Source of the DNA: Aliirhizobium wenxiniae | Lineage (GTDB): Bacteria; Pseudomonadota; Alphaproteobacteria; Rhizobiales; Rhizobiaceae | Reading direction: 5' to 3' | DNA: 64,000 nt | NCBI RefSeq assembly: GCF_014201355.1 | Contig: NZ_JACHEG010000011.1 | Span: 62,001-126,000, forward strand | Shown: positions 62,302-64,000 of the stretch, piece after piece | Numbering within the stretch: position 1 is the first letter of the stretch | Layout: each line of letters starts with the position of its first letter | Program-made: the position numbers and the translations under genes | The notes under the pieces: model-generated | The model's database searches: none | What the model was told of the DNA's origin: nothing | What the model saw: only the letters and a program-made list of their open reading frames with translations

Positions 62302-62840
62302 CGCTCCGCCTCCTTCAAACGCAAAAGGAGCGACTGCCTCGCCTTGGCAAGGCGCGACATTACAGTTCCAATCGGTATGTCACCGATTGCGGCGATCTCT
62401 CGATAGCTAAGTCCATGAAATTCCCGCAACACCAGGGTTTCTCTCAAATGAAGAGGTAAGGTTTCGACCGCGCCCAGTAGTGCGGTCGATCGCTGTTTGG
62501 CAAGAAGAAGATCTTCAGGCGTTGGAACGGCATTGGCCATCAAGCCGCCAGTCTCCATTTCCTGCTGCGCATCTGGCGAAAGGTCTTCAAGCGAGACGAA
62601 CTTCGCGGGCCTGTGACGCTGCAGCCAGGAATATGCAACATTGCGAACTATGGTCAGAAACCAGGCGCGTGCATTTCCTTCCGCGAAAGTTTCTATTGCA
62701 CGAAAGGCTTTTATGCAGGCTTCCTGCATGACATCTTCTGCGTCGGTGGCACTTCCCGTCAGCCATCGTGCGAGACGGTAGCCCTCGTCGATTCTCGGCA
62801 ACACAATCTGCGCGAAACGCGCTTTGGCTAACGTCGTCAT
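62298..62840 (-). CDS. ECF RNA polymerase sigma factor
   Basis: This 180-residue sigma-70 family protein has region 2 (RWLTGSATDAEDVMQEACIK and RAWFLTIVRN) and region 4 (LREFHGLSYREIAAIGDIPI and GTVMSRLAKARQSL). The ATG with codon 62838-62840 is chosen because the typical ARFAQIVLPRIDEGYRLARW start follows; an upstream in-frame ATG would add 32 unlike residues. It is likely cotranscribed with, and silenced by, the anti-sigma gene. Confidence 0.88.
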   Translation of the reverse strand: MTTLAKARFAQIVLPRIDEGYRLARWLTGSATDAEDVMQEACIKAFRAIETFAEGNARAWFLTIVRNVAYSWLQRHRPAKFVSLEDLSPDAQQEMETGGLMANAVPTPEDLLLAKQRSTALLGAVETLPLHLRETLVLREFHGLSYREIAAIGDIPIGTVMSRLAKARQSLLLRLKEAER

Positions 62841-63266
62841 CGGTCTGCATAGTCGACAAACGAGAGCATCACGTAGGCCTTCTGGGCAAGACACGCTTAG
62901 GTCTTCAGGAGGCACCGAAGTCGCTAGAAAAGTCAACGTTAGATTCTGCAGTCCGATGCTGTCACAGTTTCCAGTAACAAACGATCGGTAGATGCGGGGC
63001 AGTTACCGGTCAGGACAATGTCGCAGCGCTTGTTGGGAATCGCCCGCGAATGACGCGCACCTCATGCGAGCCGTCGAATAACGCTGGTCGCCCATTCAGA
63101 TCCCTTCAAGAGCGTGACAAGTGACCTGAGACCCAAGTTTCCTCCGGGCTTTCGGGGGGCTCTGGTTTTCGTGCTCTGATCCCAAAGGTTGGTTCGCCGG
63201 GAACTGGAGCTTTCCGCGGCAGTCAGAACGTGAAACAACATTGAGACGTCGATGAAAGAATAAGAC
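62841..63266. other. Gap between the sigma factor gene and tRNA-Lys
   Basis: I see no credible gene. The sigma factor promoter must lie here on the minus strand; a TGGAAAC about 130 bases before the start is a possible -35-like element, but nothing is certain. Confidence 0.4.
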
Positions 63267-63342
<76 letters not shown>

Positions 63343-63684
63343 GCGTCACCATCTAAGTGGCGACAGATGGGCCCTATAGAATGGACTTAGGGGTTTGTCC
63401 AGACTGGATCGTGCGCTGCAGCATGCGGTGGGGGTAGCATCCATATGAATCTTCTGCTGAGTTTTTAAACTGTTGACCCGCGGCCTGCGCAATTGAGAGG
63501 GATCGCGTCGTCGCGAAGCCTCAGGCTAGTTTGCCTCTCCGAAGTCAGACCCTACCTCCAACTCCACACCCATATGGTAAAACTACACGCCGAGTGGAAA
63601 ATCGACGCTTGATTGTCAAGCGACGTGCATGTAGACAGCGCGTCCCAACACTGAGGCACGAGCATTTGCGTCAGGAAAGTGCAT
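63343..63684. other. Gap between the two tRNA genes
   Basis: No gene is recognised. A short inverted repeat CGCTTGA-TTG-TCAAGCG sits at 63606-63622, about 60 bases before tRNA-Asn. Confidence 0.4.
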
Positions 63685-63760
63685 TGGAATGTAGCTCAGT
63701 TGGTAGAGCAGGCGACTGTTAATCGCCCGGTCGCAGGTTCGAGCCCTGCCATTCCAGCCA
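63685..63760 (+). tRNA. tRNA-Asn (anticodon GTT)
   Basis: TGGAATG...CATTCCA acceptor arms, TAGCTCAGTTGG D-arm, anticodon loop CTGTTAA, GGTTCGAGC T-arm and encoded G-CCA end make a full 76-base cloverleaf. No feature is recognised in the remaining 240 bases of the window. Confidence 0.96.
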
Positions 63761-64000
63761 TCGCTTCGTCGACATTCATGCGAATTCAACGCGGCTTAGG
63801 GAAGGCTGAAAACGAGCTCCCTTTCATACAAGAGTTTCGACTGTATTCGCATAGACAAGGTGTCTGGAATGGCTCTTGCAAATGGCGGCAATTATCGCCC
63901 TCACACGGCGGGACGGACATTATCCTTTCAAATCAACCTCTTGCAAATTTATTCTCAACATTCGCACTTTTCCCATTGACGTTCCCGCAGCCTCGCCCTT

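Noticed and set aside
63531..63722. 63-codon ORF running into tRNA-Asn
   Set aside because: It overlaps the tRNA, lacks a ribosome-binding site and is rich in Arg without a domain.

Overview
The window reads as part of a Rhizobiaceae genome (Agrobacterium/Rhizobium type), possibly a secondary chromosome or chromid. This is inferred from the gene content (ugp-type glycerol-phosphate uptake, aldonate and galactonate catabolism, a full nos cluster with a tatE-like gene, many ABC systems), high-GC alphaproteobacterial coding style and two tRNA genes. I see no rRNA, CRISPR array, prophage or intact insertion sequence. Accessory catabolic cassettes are separated by small patches of decayed genes.

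Layout. 1-7.2 kb: a partial ROK-like regulator (minus strand) diverges from a glycerol-3-phosphate/glycerophosphodiester operon (ugpB-A-E-C, two ugpQ paralogues, an inositol-monophosphatase-like gene). 7.3-10.7 kb: RNA ligase rtcB diverges from its sigma-54 activator rtcR; a sigma-54 promoter can be read in the gap. 10.8-19.1 kb: a GntR/FadR regulator diverges from a sugar-acid operon (2-hydroxyacid dehydrogenase, MHS transporter, DUF4862-like protein, L-idonate-5-dehydrogenase-like enzyme, enolase-superfamily dehydratase, gluconate-5-dehydrogenase-like SDR); a repeated AATTGGT-N9-ACCA element lies in the gap. 19.4-19.9 kb: frameshifted ftsH-like remnant. 20.0-29.7 kb: nsrR-like regulator and the tightly overlapping denitrification cluster nosRZDFYLX plus a 46-residue TatA/E protein; overlapping NsrR-like and FNR-like sites precede nosR.

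30.2-32.3 kb: rnk-like gene and gdhA with its terminator. 32.8-37.8 kb: 2-keto-3-deoxygalactonate pathway (dgoK, MFS transporter, dgoA, hydroxyacid dehydrogenase, IclR regulator). 38.2-40.5 kb: M24 peptidase flanked by remnants of LysR, RpiR and PfkB-kinase genes. 40.6-44.1 kb: electrophile/quinone defence-like genes (DJ-1/PfpI, quinone oxidoreductase, a poly-C frameshifted SDR, HxlR regulator). 44.1-49.0 kb: LacI regulator and a three-subunit FAD-dependent sugar/polyol dehydrogenase (Tat-targeted small subunit, GMC subunit, triheme cytochrome c). 49.1-60.5 kb: aldo/keto reductase remnant, LysR regulator, then a long operon with a glutathione transferase, an NtaA/DszA-like flavin monooxygenase, an oligopeptide-type ABC importer with fused ATPases, a His-rich cupin, a second flavin oxidoreductase and a HupE/UreJ-like membrane protein. 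This looks like an uptake-and-oxidation route for an unknown organosulfur or N-containing compound and is the best candidate for an undescribed system. 60.8-64 kb: LysE exporter, an anti-sigma/ECF sigma pair, tRNA-Lys(CTT) and tRNA-Asn(GTT).

Most operons pair a transporter with enzymes for its likely substrate and a divergent or adjacent regulator. Substrate names are family-level inferences; no similarity search was run.
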